Assembly: GCF_051020975.1 (NCBI RefSeq)
Contig: NC_135045.1
Coordinates: forward strand, 9,116,501 to 9,180,500
DNA from: Osmia lignaria lignaria
Taxonomy: Eukaryota; Arthropoda; Insecta; Hymenoptera; Megachilidae
Length of the DNA: 64,000 bases
Direction of reading: 5' to 3'
The notes below the pieces were generated by a model. The model saw nothing but the letters and a program-made list of their open reading frames with translations, did not search any database and was not told where the DNA came from. Every line of letters starts with the position of its first letter. Position 1 is the first letter of the stretch. Shown here piece by piece: positions 1-13,310 of the stretch. The translations under genes and the position numbers were made by a program.

Positions 1-228
1 AAAGACGGTTTTCATTTTACGTTAGAGTGTCTTGAAATAGCGTGAGTTGAAAGAAACGTTTCATCTGTGCTGTCTAAGAATCTTATATAATTACCGCGGT
101 ATTCAGAATTAAACTTGAGACATTTCTAATTGAAAGTGTGAAGAGTATTATAAAAATGCAATTAGTCGAAGTGTTAAGAATGTTAAGGTTTTTATTAAAT
201 TAATGTTAAGTTCTATGTTTCCGTACAG
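1..228 (+). other. Intron (or upstream non-coding) sequence of Tet
   Basis: This AT-rich stretch has no convincing open frame and ends in a pyrimidine-containing acceptor (TTTCCGTACAG) directly before the first in-window Tet exon. I read it as the 3' part of an intron, so the true start of Tet lies to the left of the window. An alternative is that it is the 5' UTR of a short isoform starting at the ATG at 241. Confidence 0.6.
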
Positions 229-3200
229 TCACCCGGAGTGATGCCGTTCTACGGCGATTCTGGTGCCGGCTTCCGGCCAGCAGCCGGTTTTGGGAATACT
301 GTTTGGCACCAGGGAGTTACTCCCGTGGGAACAGTTGCGGTTGAAACGTCAGCAGCACCATGGCCACCTCAGCAGTTCATTCAACAAATTCCTGCTCCGA
401 ATCAGCTCGAAGAGCTGAGGTATCATACTCAGTACACCGCTGCCGCTCCATACCACCCACAACCAGGTAATTGAAGAATCCATCGATTAGTTAATTCGCT
501 CTTTATATAAATTTTTAAAAAAGTTCGCGTTTCAAATTCATTTTCAACAATCGCGATTCGAATGAACGGTTTTACATTTTTCACTGTGAAACGACCGCAG
601 AATGCAAAGCCTGCAACTGCAGGTCTTTGTCCCGCGGATTTGCGATGCGTTCCCGTTGGAATCAGTTCGCGAATTTTCTGATTACAGTCGCATATCAGCA
701 GCAGACTTTCATTACTACGGATCAGTCGGCATTTCAACGAGCCGGAGCGACAGGACAATACACAATCACGGGGCAGCCCTCGCCCTTGCCACCAGTCGCC
801 CCGCAAACGGTACCATCGACAGCTCAGAGGCCACTAAACGGTCAATTCATGGATCCCGCTGCTACTGCGACCCAATCAGTTGGTTATGAAAGGCAGGATT
901 ACGTCAATGGTTACCAACAACAGGTACAATTAGAAATGAATCGTTTTTAATTAAATGTGTCTTCGCGAAATCACTCTCTCCCCAAAGTGAACGTTAAATG
1001 TATTTCAACTCGAACGGATATTGAATTGAAACATTTGAAACGTTTATTTATATCTACAGACGATATAGTAGGCGGTAGTTATTCGAGAGACGAAATTTAG
1101 GGAGACGAAGATGACCTAGATAAATTAATTATAGTCGAGGGACAATGGTTCAAGGATACTATTTTTCCTACCGACAAGGAGAAATTGGAACCTGACCATC
1201 GATCATTATAAATTTACATGAAATCGTTTAAAGAACCGATGGTTAAGTTGCGAATTTCTCCTTATGTCTAGCGAAGAAACACGTTCGTACGCCGATCAGA
1301 CGATGCCGTGTAACCTGGAACAATTTTAAATTACAGATGGAATGATGTCTTTTGCAGGACGTGACGATGGCACCACCGCCTTCAACCACCCCCACGAGTC
1401 GTAGTAGCTCGGTGCACATGGATAACCAGCAACAACAACAAGCATCCCAGCAGGCACCGTCGCAACCCCAGCAACAGCAGACCGACACTCAGGTGAAAGG
1501 ATTCGCGACGATCGCAGCCAGCAACGTGTCGGGAAACGAGATGCCTGGGTATCCACTTCAACCGGGCCCTCAGAGTTTACACAACTCTAACGGATATCCA
1601 GGCTACGTGGAAATGGGTCAGCAACAAGTACAGAACCAATGGCAGCCCCAGGTGGCTCAACAGCAGTCGCATCAGCAGCAACAACAACAGCAACACCAAC
1701 ACATGCAACGGCAGCATTCGGTGTCCGATGCTGGACAACGACACATATGGTCCGACACTAGTACCGGTGCAAAGATGAACAACGTAAGCAACAGTATGAA
1801 TTGGTCGGATGGAACGTTGCAACAACAGCAACAACAGCACCAACAACAGAAATCTCAACAGCAACAGCAACAATCGAGTATGCAGAGTAACAGTATGAAA
1901 CAGCAAGAACAGCAACAGCAACAGAGCATGCAAATGCAGGGGCAACAAGAATTACCCAGGCCAGCCAGTCACATGAGCTGGGAAAATGGTAGCGTGAAGG
2001 AGACTCCGCATACACCGCAATCGTGGACAGACAATACAGATAATCAACAGCAACAAACTCAGGGAAATTGGTCTCGACAAAGTCCGAAGCTGAGGGACAC
2101 GCAGAATCCAAGATTGACACCCTCTAGTCAACAACAGCCTCAGCACCAAGGGTGGCTACAGCATTCTCCGAAGTTGTCGGACCATCAACAGAATCCGTCT
2201 CACCAGAACGCCAGAATGACGCCTTCCGGCCAACAACACAGTTGGCAACAGAGTAGTCCAGAGATGCAGGCACAACAGAACTCTAATCAATCGAATCCGA
2301 GGTTAACGCCGCAGCAACAACAACAGCAAACGCAGCAGCAACAGCAGCAACAGTGGTCGCAGCAGACGAAGATAGAAAAGAATCCTAGACTCACACCGTC
2401 TAATCAAATGTCCTGGCCAGACACGCCAACTAGTCAATCGAATTGGTCGCCGAATAGTATGAAAAGCGACGGTAGTCAACAACCGCAACAACAATGGCCA
2501 GACTCACAGCCTAGTCCGAGGAGAACGCCCGGTCATCAACCGGCCGCGTGGCAGCCTCAGCCACAAGAGAACAAAATGGACAACCAGATGTCCTGGTCGC
2601 CTAGTTCGGTGGCCGAGAATCAACCTACCTGGGGCCAACAGACAACCAAGCAAGATATGCAGAACTCCGGGGAAAGAGTGCTTTGGCAGCAACAAACAAC
2701 GGACACCGGTAAACCAAACGGGTTCTCGGATAACCAAGATGCTCAGGAGAGTAACGTATTTGCTCAATCTAATCGTGTTAATTTGAACAGTCGACTGAAA
2801 TCTATGATCCTGAATAAACAACAACAGCAGCAGCAGCAACAGTTGCAACATCAACACCTTCAACAGCAGCAGCAGCAGCAAGCTCAACAGCAGGCTCAGC
2901 AGCAGGCTCAGCAGCAGGCTCAACAGCAAGCTCAACAGCAAGCTCAACAGCAGGCTCAACAGCAGGCTCAACAGCAAGCTCAACAGCAAGCTCAACAGCA
3001 GGCTGCACATCAGATGAGCCATCAGGAACAACAACAGCAACAACAACATCACAATATGCACCATCAGATGCAATCTCATCACGTGAATAGTAATAGTGGA
3101 ACGAATCGGGATTATCACAGCGAAGATCGGATGCGAGACTCGCACGAAAACTCGGACAAAATGCAGGAGAAACAACAAAATGAACAGTATTTAAGCCAGT

Positions 3201-6200
3201 CGAACATGATCTCGATGACGCAGTCGAACGAATCTTTGACCGGTAATTTTTTATTGCATAGCCACCACCCTCGGGCCGATAGTTTGCCCGACGGTGGTGG
3301 CTTATGGGAGTGGTCAGGAGGAGGAAACAACGGCAGTGTACTGTCTGAGAACGGTATGACGGTCATCGAGAGTTTCATGAAGTTCGGCTCGGAGAACAAA
3401 ACCGTACTAGAGAAACCCTGTGAGAAACAACAAGAGGAACATCAAGAACAACAGCATTTATGGAAAGAGGAGATGAAGAGCAACGACAATCAGACCATCG
3501 ACGACAAATCGTTTCAAAGAAGTTTGTGCTTAGATCAGACCAACAACGACAAAGTTTTCGAGCAGTGTGAAAACAACGCGGACAACAGCGAGAAGTGTGA
3601 GAACAGTCTCGGTTTCCCGGAAACGACACAGGTGTCGTTGATCAACGAGGAAGACAGACCGTACGTGGAGAGCACCGACAAGACAACGTCCACGGGGACG
3701 AACTGCGATTCCTCGCAGATCATCAAGCAGGAAAACGTCGGCGAATACGGTTGTTCCAGTTCCGACTGCGTTTCATCCCCGGCAGCCTCGTCCAAAAGCG
3801 AAAGCTGTACAACGAAGGAGATCAAAAGCGAGCCGGATCAAAGATCTCAGGAAAACTCCGATTACATGTTCCGTGGAGACGGTGGTCCTGCCAAAGTAAC
3901 AGCAGGCACCGGTTCTTGGTGTTGTCGCAGAGGCGGTACCGAACAACCGACACCAGAACATCTACGAGACGGTTGTTGTCAAGGTCTGCAAACAAGGGAC
4001 GAGATACTAGCCGACTCAGCGGACAAGTCCGACGTAAAGAACGAAGGTCCACAGAGTCCTAGAAGCGGTAGCGTGCCATCGGCAACGACTAAATTGCAAG
4101 ATCACTTGGACAAACTGAAGAACAATGTCAGGACCGAAGTGCCGGACTGCAACTGCTTCCCCGCCGACAAATGTGAGTTGCTATTGAGTATTCAGCACGA
4201 CACTAACATTGAGAGAACACACTAACCACGATTTATTTGTTACACGAAAGTAAAAAAGTAAAGAAAAACAGATAAACAAATAAATAAAACTGTACTACTA
4301 CTATTACTACTACTTCTTCTACTACTACTACTAATATTACGGCCGACAATACACCGATTATGCGCCTTGATTCAGTGACCCAAAGAGGAATGCACGTGTA
4401 CCTAACTTACACCCCTTTCCCAGGGGGTATACCTACATACGTGGCATAAATGTTTCCGCTTCTGTTGCTTCCTTTCCGTTGAAACGTCCAGTTTCGTAAG
4501 TAAAATGAGGTTCAACTACAAGGTCCACCAGAACCCGGCTCGTACTACACTCATCTCGGGGCGGCTGCAAGCCTGCCTGACCTACGGAACGACCTTGAAA
4601 GAAGAACCGGCCTTAAGGGAAACGCCATAAGATTCGAAAAGGTCATCTACACTGGAAAGGAGGGAAAGACGACTCAGGGATGTCCGATGGCCAAGTGGGT
4701 AAGCATTATTAATATATATAAATTACACAATCTATCTGAAAGTCTAAACCCACCCTTTAATTATTTTTCTTCGTTATCATAACGAGACGCTGTCTTATTC
4801 AAATCATCCCTACGTTGCAATCGATCATTTTGAATTGTTGTGATATTTTATTTGTTCCACTTTTGGTGATAGGATTATAAATATCAGTGATTCGATAGAT
4901 ACTCCGACGATCCGGTCTGGACGAGAAGATCTTGACCATAGTGAAACACCGGCAAGGACACAAGTGTCCTACAGCTTGGATCGTCGTGGCGATGGTAGCC
5001 TGGGAAGGTGTACCAACCCATGAAGCCGATCGGATATATTCCCTCCTGAGCCATAAATTGAATCGATTTGGTCTTCCAACGACCAGAAGATGTGGAACGA
5101 ACGAACCGAGAACCTGCGCCTGTCAAGGCCTCGATCCTGATACTTGCGGTGCAAGCTTTTCCTTTGGATGTTCCTGGTCCATGTATTATAATGGTTGCAA
5201 ATACGCCAGAAGTAAAACCGTCCGTAAATTCCGACTATCAGTACGATCAGAGGTAAGCTATCGTTATCTTCTTAACGATAAACTAGTATTAATGATAACG
5301 ATGCAATGTTGTTTACAGGAGCAAGAAGTTGAAGAAAGAATGCACGTCCTAGCTACGCTTCTGTCGCCTCTGTATCTCAGCCTTGCACCGGAAGCATTCA
5401 ACAATCAGACGCAATTCGAACGGGAAGCGAGCGAGTGCCGTTTAGGATTCAAACCTGGCCGACCATTTTCCGGTGTCACGGCTTGCATTGACTTTTGCGC
5501 GCACTCGCATCGTGATCTGCACAACATGAACAATGGATGTACCGTGGTGAGTATACTCAAGAGTCTGTATATTTTTAATAAGCAACCGTGTTTTTAATGA
5601 AATTCAACTGACGCGTAGCTCTTGGTTGCTTTATAGGTGGTTACCTTGACGAAACATCGCACTTTATCAAAACCTGAAGACGAACAGTTACACGTACTTC
5701 CGCTTTACATCATGGACACTACGGACGAGTATGGGTCGAAAGAGGGACAGGACGAGAAGGTTCGGGATGGATCTGTAGAAGTATTAACAAAGTAAGAAAC
5801 ATTTTTATTGTTTAAATGAAATTTATTGTTAAGATATAATAACAATGGGGGTATCGTTTGATCCAGGTATCCCTGCGAGGTCAGAGTTCGATCGGTTCCG
5901 CTGCAGCCCTGTAGGCGACACGGTAAAAAGAGAAAGGAAGACGAACCGGACACGGTGAGCAACAAAAAAGACGGTTCAAAGAATACAGGGGAGAAAATGA
6001 ACGAGCAAGGTCGTGTACCGGGTCACCAAGAGGCAGCGAAACCGCAAATGAGGGATACACAGCTCTCCCTGGAAATGGCGTCGATGTTCGAAGGGATGGA
6101 CGCGCAGTTGCAGAGCTCTCAGGTATCCTCTACCGTTCTTGACAGTCCGGTGTCCATGTATCAAGGTTGGGGTTATCAGAACGAACAACAGTGGGGTAGA

Positions 6201-8543
6201 AACGGTTGGCTCGATCAACGAAAGAACAACTGGCTGAATCCATGGGGAGAGTATTCTTTCGGTGGTTTGGACAGGGAAGCTAAAGTTGATCCAGACAGTA
6301 CCAGTCTGGATGATACAAGGCCTAGGAGCGCCGTTTCTCAGGACGACCATCGGCCAGGCTCACGAAATTTACCTAATTCCACCATAGACTCGCCAAGGAA
6401 TTGTTATCCTCATTCGCCAAGAACTCATCCAATTTCACCAAGGAGTTCTCACGCAAGTACACCCGGGGACGTTTGTTATTCGATGTCTCCCAGAGGTTGT
6501 CCTCCCACGCCACACGATCAGAAGATGGCTTCGCCAAGGAGCTCAGGGTATCCTGACACCGGTTACACCCACGTGCCCACATCCAGAAATTATAACGTGT
6601 ACGACAACAGGCAGGGTAGTGCATCTCCAAAGACAGGCTGTACAAATTTCCCGCCTCATTTGGATCAAAGAAGCGCTCTCGGCCGTAACCACCCGCAGCA
6701 CATCAACGCTCTTCGGCAGAGTTGCGAACAGTCGAAATTCCCCTTCTCGAAACCTGCGCATGATTCTAGTCAGCAAAAGTACCATATGACGCAGAACTAC
6801 TTAGAGGCTCAAAAGTCGCAGACCGAACAGTCGTTCACCGGTAGAATACAAGGTCACTACCCGTCGCATCCTGTCCAGTCGGTCAGAAACCATCCTTATC
6901 AGAATCAACACGATTCAAACATGGACGTGTACCCGGGGCTCTCGGCGGTATCTCCCTGCATGGACAACGCTAGTCATAAAGCATTCGGTGCTACGAATCC
7001 GGATCTGTTGCTTCACAGCTCGTCGCATCTTCCACCGAATAATCAGCAAAACGGTGCTCAGAATTATAGCCCGGTTGATCAAAGGAGATATAAAACGCAG
7101 AAAGTACCGGAACAGAGGATGCCTGGAGTGAATCACATGTCGCCAGCTCCCTCTGATCAAGCGGGTGGTTGGAACATGCTCGGCTCCTGGTACCCTGATC
7201 AATCTAAACCTTACAATCAACAAATAATGTACAACGATCAAATTGCTTCCGAAAGAACTCATCAACAACCTGTAGATCATCAGAAAACTCTGAACTGGAA
7301 CGATAGAATACCACATCCGGATCAGCCGAAGCCACCCTGTTGGGAAGCACCTCCGGATCCTTCTCCCTTCCGAGTGCCAAAAGGAAGACCACCTTCGAGG
7401 ACAGCGTCGAGCCAGAATCCGAATGCAGACAATACATATCAAAATTCTTCCAATAGGACGTTTCTGAAACCTCAAGAACCGATGCGAACCGCCGTTTACG
7501 CGGACAGTCTGAGCAATGGAGTGCAAAGTATCGGAACGATGCATCAGAGTAATCAACGGAAACCAGAATGGCCGGAGGAGAACAAGATAAAGGAAGGATT
7601 CCACGATAACAGACAGAATGTAGCGAATCCAAACTCTAACTGTTTCCCATGGCCAGAAGAAATGAAGCAAGTGCAAGACTTCCATCCAGTGCCAGCCTTG
7701 GGACATCCTCACGCTTCCTTCCCCCAGTACGGACCATATCCAACGTATCCAGTATTCGAAAAACCTTATTCTAATTCGTGGGAAGGTTACAATTATCATC
7801 AGACTCCGTATCATCCTCAAACACCAGAGTATCCACCACAGTTTTACCAACAACCAAAGAGAGAAGCCTTTGTCCCATCGCCACAGTATCCTTATCAAGG
7901 TGTACCTCCCTATCAGGGTTTAAATCCTGGTTGGGCCAGGTGGGAGACACCCAGGTGGGACATTTACGGACCACCACCGTATTTCCCGGTGCTACCAGAA
8001 CCACCGCCGAAAGCAGAACCACTCGGGGAGGTGGCAGACTACTCGGACAACGAGGAATGCTTCAAGGACTCGCAGATGGGAGGAGTGGCGATAGCGCTGG
8101 GTCATGGTAGCGTACTCTTCGAGTGTGCGAAACACGAGATGCACTCCACCACGGCCCTGAAGAAGCCGAATCGTCTCAATCCGACCAGGATCAGCCTGGT
8201 CTTCTATCAGCACCGTAACCTCAACAGACCGAGGCACGGTTGGGACGAGTGGGAGGAAAAGATGCGACTAAGAAAATTAGGCGTAACCAGCACCACCGGC
8301 ACGACCGCCATCACCACTTCGTCGACCACATCGCAGTCATTGTCCACGCCATCGACTCCGACCAGTCCTGCCAGCGCAATCATCAACGAAAAATCCATAC
8401 CGCTTCCTTACATACCTCCTGTTCCAAGCTCTCAGTTCATGATGAGATCACCGACTTACACCACCATGACTTGGACCACGCTCTTCCCCATGCATCCGTG
8501 CATGATAACCGGCCCGTATCAAGAAGGAGGAGCCATTGGATGA
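229..8543 (+). CDS. Tet: Tet methylcytosine dioxygenase, 3' portion (8 exons, 5' end off-window)
   Basis: Fe(II)/2-oxoglutarate dioxygenase that oxidises 5-methylcytosine in the nucleus (family knowledge). Exons: 229-466, 688-923, 1358-4172, 4523-4698, 4899-5252, 5319-5546, 5637-5791, 5867-8543; all phases match, giving 2,292 in-window residues. Residues 1 to about 1,040 are Gln/Ser/Pro-rich low complexity. The Cys-rich module begins at VPDCNCFPADKC and continues with CACQGLDPDTCGASFSFGC. The first half of the double-stranded beta-helix ends at CAHSHRDLHNM, where H1337 and D1339 (in-window numbering) are the iron ligands. About 700 residues of Pro/Tyr/Gln-rich insert follow, then GGVAIALGHGSVLFECAKHE, the third ligand His2160 and the 2OG-binding Arg2175 in TRISLVFYQH. 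The 15-residue spacing between these last two equals that of TET2 as I recall it. No CXXC zinc finger is visible here; it could be encoded upstream. The catalytic core looks intact. Confidence 0.95.
2882..3004 (+). repeat. 12-bp coding minisatellite encoding a QQQA array in Tet
   Basis: Ten tandem copies of a 12-base unit (GCT CAA/G CAG CAA/G) encode alternating Ala and Gln3 within the Gln-rich exon. The units differ only at silent third positions. The array sits in a longer CAG/CAA tract (about 2815-3060), so slippage-driven length polymorphism is likely. The CAA/CAG mixing should dampen pure-repeat expansion (inference). Confidence 0.93.
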
Positions 8544-9095
8544 GTAACCGTCGGGGGCTACGGTTCAGATCGATGACCAAGAACCGTGCCAAGAGTCGAC
8601 CGAGCTATCTCGTCAGGCTGATACGCAGACCATGTTCTCGATGAACGCGAAACGAATCGCGAGGAACAGAGAGAAAAGACGACAGAAACTATCAAGGGGA
8701 TCAAAGACCAAATGAAAATAATCATAGTAATAATAAAGAAAAAAAAGAAGAAACGACAAACCGTCATCACGAGGGGCTTTCTATTCTAATTATCATCATC
8801 GTCCTAGATGAGTAGAGGTTGTTTACCGACGAAACGAGGAAAACACGTTTGCACTGCCATTTTTCTATTTCATGTTTTTGCGGGGAGTATAATAAACGTT
8901 ACACAGAAACGGGAACGACAGTAACGAAGACGAATCGAAGATAGGTGGAAACTGGTTCGCATGCTGAGATATAAACGTCGTACGGGATTCAATTCTAATC
9001 GGGGCTTCCCTTTTTATATCGATCTTTTACACGAATCACATAAGATGTTGCGAGCGTACTGACACAAGAGACGAATGATCAACGTGGATTTATAC

Positions 9096-9157
9096 GAAGA
9101 ATGAAGAAGAAGAAGAAGAAGAAAAAGAAGAAGAAGAAGAAGAAGTAGAAGAAGAAT
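9096..9157 (+). repeat. (GAA)n microsatellite
   Basis: Slightly interrupted GAA/AGA trinucleotide run downstream of the Tet stop codon, with single A insertions and one TAG interruption. It is purine-only on this strand. Confidence 0.9.
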
Positions 9158-9831
9158 ATATCCGATCAGACAGAAACTTTGATCGAGGATGGAAACAACA
9201 AGTTCAATGAACTAAATATGGATAGAATGTTATGGAAACGAAGGAAGAATGTAACGCATCCGATTGTATATTTTTAAACGGTTTCGTGTTTGTTGGTAGA
9301 GACGTATAATTCGTATTTAGCTAGTCCAAGCCTAGACGACAGGTTTTTATCGCGACGTTACACGGAGTGGCAAACATGTAACGCTAACTTGTACGTTGTA
9401 CAAAGCTGGATCACATTGTATTTAGAGTGACGCAGAGACACGGTTTTTATCCGCGCATTCCTTTTATTTTTTTTTTAAACACGTACCCTTTTTGTCGCAT
9501 CCATCCACCCAATCGACCAAATTGTCCGTTCGATCAACACCATAGGTTTTACACCCCCATTCCTCACCCACACCCTCCACCTTTTCATCCATCCAACCAC
9601 CTTTTGAGCAGCGTTAGTTTCGAATCGATTCTGTTTTTGTACAGGTCATCATGCACAATCTCGAGACGAGACAACCGCGTTTTTAAAGAAACAAACTATT
9701 GCGGTGGTTCGCCATAGATACACGTGACACACACGTACATATATATTATATATATATAGACACAAGAAAATGATCTCAAGTTTTTTATGCTAATTAATTA
9801 AACGATAATTATCGACGTTTGATTCTCTTTT

Positions 9832-9834
<3 letters not shown>

Positions 9835-9880
<46 letters not shown>
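9835..9880 (+). repeat. (TC)23 microsatellite
   Basis: Uninterrupted TC dinucleotide run of about 46 bases within pyrimidine-rich flanks, in the region downstream of Tet. It is likely to be length-polymorphic. Confidence 0.95.
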
Positions 9881-9887
<7 letters not shown>

Positions 9888-12187
9888 GCTTTTTTTCTTG
9901 TACACTACTGTTTCTATCTACAGCGAGTTAGAAAATTATTTGCAATTTGTAAAATTAAGCTTGCAAGTTTTTAAAAATTTGTTGAAATTAACCCTCGAAT
10001 GGTGGTTGCTGGGTGACTCAACGAAGATGCAGCTCTAATCATGCACTCAGATTTTTATATATTATCTTTTTTATATAATACGTGAGAGATTTGTACATAT
10101 TATCTTATGTAGTGTATTTAGAATACAGTGCACTAAAGGGTTGATCTATTTTACGAATCAGATACTATTTATTTAGAATCGCAACTTACAAATTTATTAT
10201 ATAATTTTTAAATAAAAATGATCCTTGATTATCTTATGCGAATAATTCTCTGATTCACTGTATTTCGTTTAATTTTTGTTCGCCTGTTGTACATGTTGCG
10301 CTTGTTAAATCATCGTATTTATTATGTTATTTTGTCACGATTGCACGTGTTTGCACCCGTAGATCTATTTTTACCGTCACGTTAAAATCCTCTATACACA
10401 CATACATACATTACTAATTAATTAATTCTCGTCCTTCGGTTCGATCGAGTACAAAAACACAAAATAATAGTATCGTATCATGAAAGGTACACTTTCAAAG
10501 TGGGATGGTGCCGTCTTCTTCGTCGACTACGTTCTTCCGACTGTCTATTCCAATCCCTATTGTAGAATTAATCAACATTATGAAGGATCGAGCCCTCTTT
10601 CGAGCCAGGAAGATAGCTTTTCGTTCGCTAAGGAAAGAGCCAAGCGAGTCTAGAGAAGGATGGTTTCGAGTTAGAACCAAAAACGCGTCTTTCGAACCGA
10701 TCCCTATTTCTTTGTCATTGTAAATAATCCAGCCAGTATCATTTTATCTTCTGATAGGACCCAGTGATTTTTTTTTTTTTTATTATCGTCATTCAGGTTG
10801 CTCTTCGATCGTTTGTCGTAGCTCGATTTGAAGAATGAATTGGAATTATTAACCCTTTCGGGACAAGGGTAGAAATGAAATTAGTTCAAATATTTATTTC
10901 AAAATATTTCCATGTCTTACATGGAACGTTTAAGGTTTATTTATACATATATCGATGGATCGAATGCGGGCCGAGATTGGAATGATTGAACTGTGAATGG
11001 ATCGCGAGTGGATCAAAGTTTAAAAATGTCTAAATATTTTTGCGTTCATGCTACAATCAGAGATTAAAAATCTTATTAACTCGTAAGTGGACAGTATAGT
11101 CGTTCCAAATTTGACTCATGCTCGATTCGTCTAGGCGTCTATAGTATCGAAAGGGTTAAAGATATAACGTCGTGCTTTCGAACAAACAAAAGAAGAAGTT
11201 CCATTTGTAATTTATTTACGAGGGAAATATAGATATTCTGTTTTTTTAATTTTTGTTTTAATTGTTTGCCTTTCGAGGCTTCGAGGCACGACGCTACCAG
11301 CCGGAAGACGAGAACGCGTGCCGGAAGTGCGTTGTGAGGTGTGTCGATAAAGGACAAAAGGGATGAAAATTGTGGTTGCTCGAGATCGATGGATCGATCG
11401 CGGCGCTAGAAATGAAGGGAGGAGAAAAGACGCGTCCAACCCCTCGCCCATCGGAGTATTAATAAGAATCATTAATATATTATCATTCATTATTATCATA
11501 ACGTAGTTGTAATAATAATTATTAGCGGCAAACAGTAATAATTAGTAATATAATCTAATTTAATCTGATTATTTATTGATTAAGTTCTGACGAGATGAAC
11601 GCGTTGTTCGAATTTTATTTGCTGCTCTTATCTTTCCTTTTTCTCTCTTATCTCTCCTTTCTAATTTTTTTTTTTGTTTGTTTCATTTTTAGCAGGAAGT
11701 ACCTCTTCTTTGCACTTTCTTCTTTCGCTTTATTTTGTTTTATTATTATTTGTACATTCTTTCGAGCACAATCGCGATATCATCGATAGCAAAAGCTCGG
11801 GCCTTTTTAAACGCTAGTCGTCCCTTCTGTTATCTCTTTTTATCGTTCTTCGCTTTATCGTACGGCGACTTCAAAGTCCCTGAGTTTTAAACAAAGGAAG
11901 GATACAATCAAGAGTCGACTAATTGATCGATTCGGTTAGAGATTATTTTTAACGATTCGTCGAGCACCGTTCTTCGATCAATTCCCCCGAGAACGAAAAT
12001 CGATCTCAACCAGTCAATTAAAATTCTCAACGGAGAAGAATTCATCCTGGGAATCATTGAATTCAAACTTCTCTATTTTTGATCCATTTTAAGCAACAAA
12101 ATAAATTTCGCCGTTTCTCAACTTCGTCATCCCTTTCTTTTTTCTCCGCAAGAAAACGTTCCGATCGCAATACTCTTCTTGTTTCTT

Positions 12188-12222
12188 GCGGCCATTTTAC
12201 CGGAAGCATGGTGACTTCCGGT
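12188..12222. promoter_or_regulatory. Orphan promoter-like patch: YY1-like site plus inverted ETS-like sites
   Basis: GCGGCCATTTT, a YY1-like motif, is followed by a perfect 8-bp inverted repeat, ACCGGAAG / CTTCCGGT, with an 8-base spacer. CCGGAAG is the core of the ETS/GABP site. The combination is typical of housekeeping promoters, but no gene start was found nearby, and the patch lies in the presumed Tet 3' region. Motif recognition only; it may be a chance palindrome or mark an unannotated non-coding transcript. Confidence 0.35.
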
Positions 12223-12615
12223 TCGATTAAACGCACGCCATGTGCGAACAAACACGTTTGGTAATCAATTTCACGATGCTTTCAAACGCTCCAATGATGA
12301 TTAATTAAGAATTTAATTAACTTATTAATCGAGGTAGATGAAATTCATAAATTTCTTATTTTTAATATTCTAAAAACTGAAATTTGGAAATTAACCAAAC
12401 ACACTGTTAATTATAATAAGGAGCAATCGTCAGCATTGAAGGAGCTGTATTTCTTTCACAATTCGTACACGTTTCTTTCCTCGATCGCGGTCTATAATAC
12501 GATTAGAACACAGAAGCAAGGTTTCTTTTCTCTCGTCGACTTCCGGAATCGTGCTTGTCATCAAACTTTGCGTGAGTAAGTGGTGCATGAGATACATAGT
12601 TACGGTACATTCAAA

Positions 12616-12794
12616 CAGGGGTGGATCCGGTTTCAAGCCCTGCTTGAAACTACAGGGATGAAATAACTTCTGTTTTACGAAATTTAAAATTTTCACATTT
12701 CACATGAAATATAAAAGGTATTAAAATCTAATAAAATTAAAGTATTAAAATACTAATTTTTTTAAGGTTTCATATTTCTTTGGATCCGCCACTG
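12616..12794. mobile_element. Short hAT-like non-autonomous element (MITE relic)
   Basis: The ends CAGGGGTGGATCC and, inverted, CAGTGGCGGATCC form imperfect terminal inverted repeats around 179 bp of non-coding DNA. CAG-G/T-GG ends are characteristic of hAT superfamily elements. I could not find a clear 8-bp target duplication, so the copy is probably old. It contains a small internal hairpin, TTTCAAG CCCTG CTTGAAA. Confidence 0.5.
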
Positions 12795-13276
12795 TGTCCA
12801 GAGTCGCGAGGATCGTGTCGACCGTACTACCCTCGTTTGAAATAAAGGTAGGAAAAGGCTCGTTGTCATCGCTATTTTCCTTTTTCTTTATCTAATACGC
12901 GAACGTTGTGTCGCGACGATGCCAAAATAGTATTAAAAAAAGATAAACATAGGTAATTAGAGCGAGTGACGAGAGGTATCACTCACTAGCTGTTGTACGA
13001 AATGATAAGAAAGGGGAAATAACACGCGAGAACGATGCCGATTTTTCTATTTCGAAGAGAGGACACAAAGAAACGGTTCGAAAGAAGGTTTAAAAAAAAT
13101 AGAATGCAAGATTCGAATTGTAGGGATGATAACGATGTACGAGTGAAGCGAAATGAGAGAAGAAGAAAAAAAATAGAAAGAAAGAGGTTGAAAACTGTAT
13201 TTTTTCTTCCAATGCCAAAAAGATGCCATTTTGTTTTGTACGAAAAAAGTTATGAAAAATCCACAAAAAAATAGAA

Positions 13277-13279
<3 letters not shown>

Positions 13280-13307
<28 letters not shown>
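13280..13307 (+). repeat. (GA)n microsatellite
   Basis: Run of about 14 GA dinucleotides in AT- and purine-rich intergenic DNA downstream of Tet. Confidence 0.9.

Positions 13308-13310
<3 letters not shown>

Noticed and set aside
2504..3178. Long open frame on the minus strand opposite the Gln-rich Tet exon (224 codons)
   Set aside because: It is the stop-free complement of CAG/CAA repeats (Leu/Val runs), with no independent start context or homology.
9427..9717. 96-codon open frame rich in Pro, His and Phe
   Set aside because: Composition-driven, in the Tet downstream region, with no homology, no splice context and no codon pattern of the neighbouring genes.
12079..12264. Open frame crossing the promoter-like patch
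   Set aside because: Only 61 codons, no recognisable motif; the patch itself looks regulatory rather than coding.
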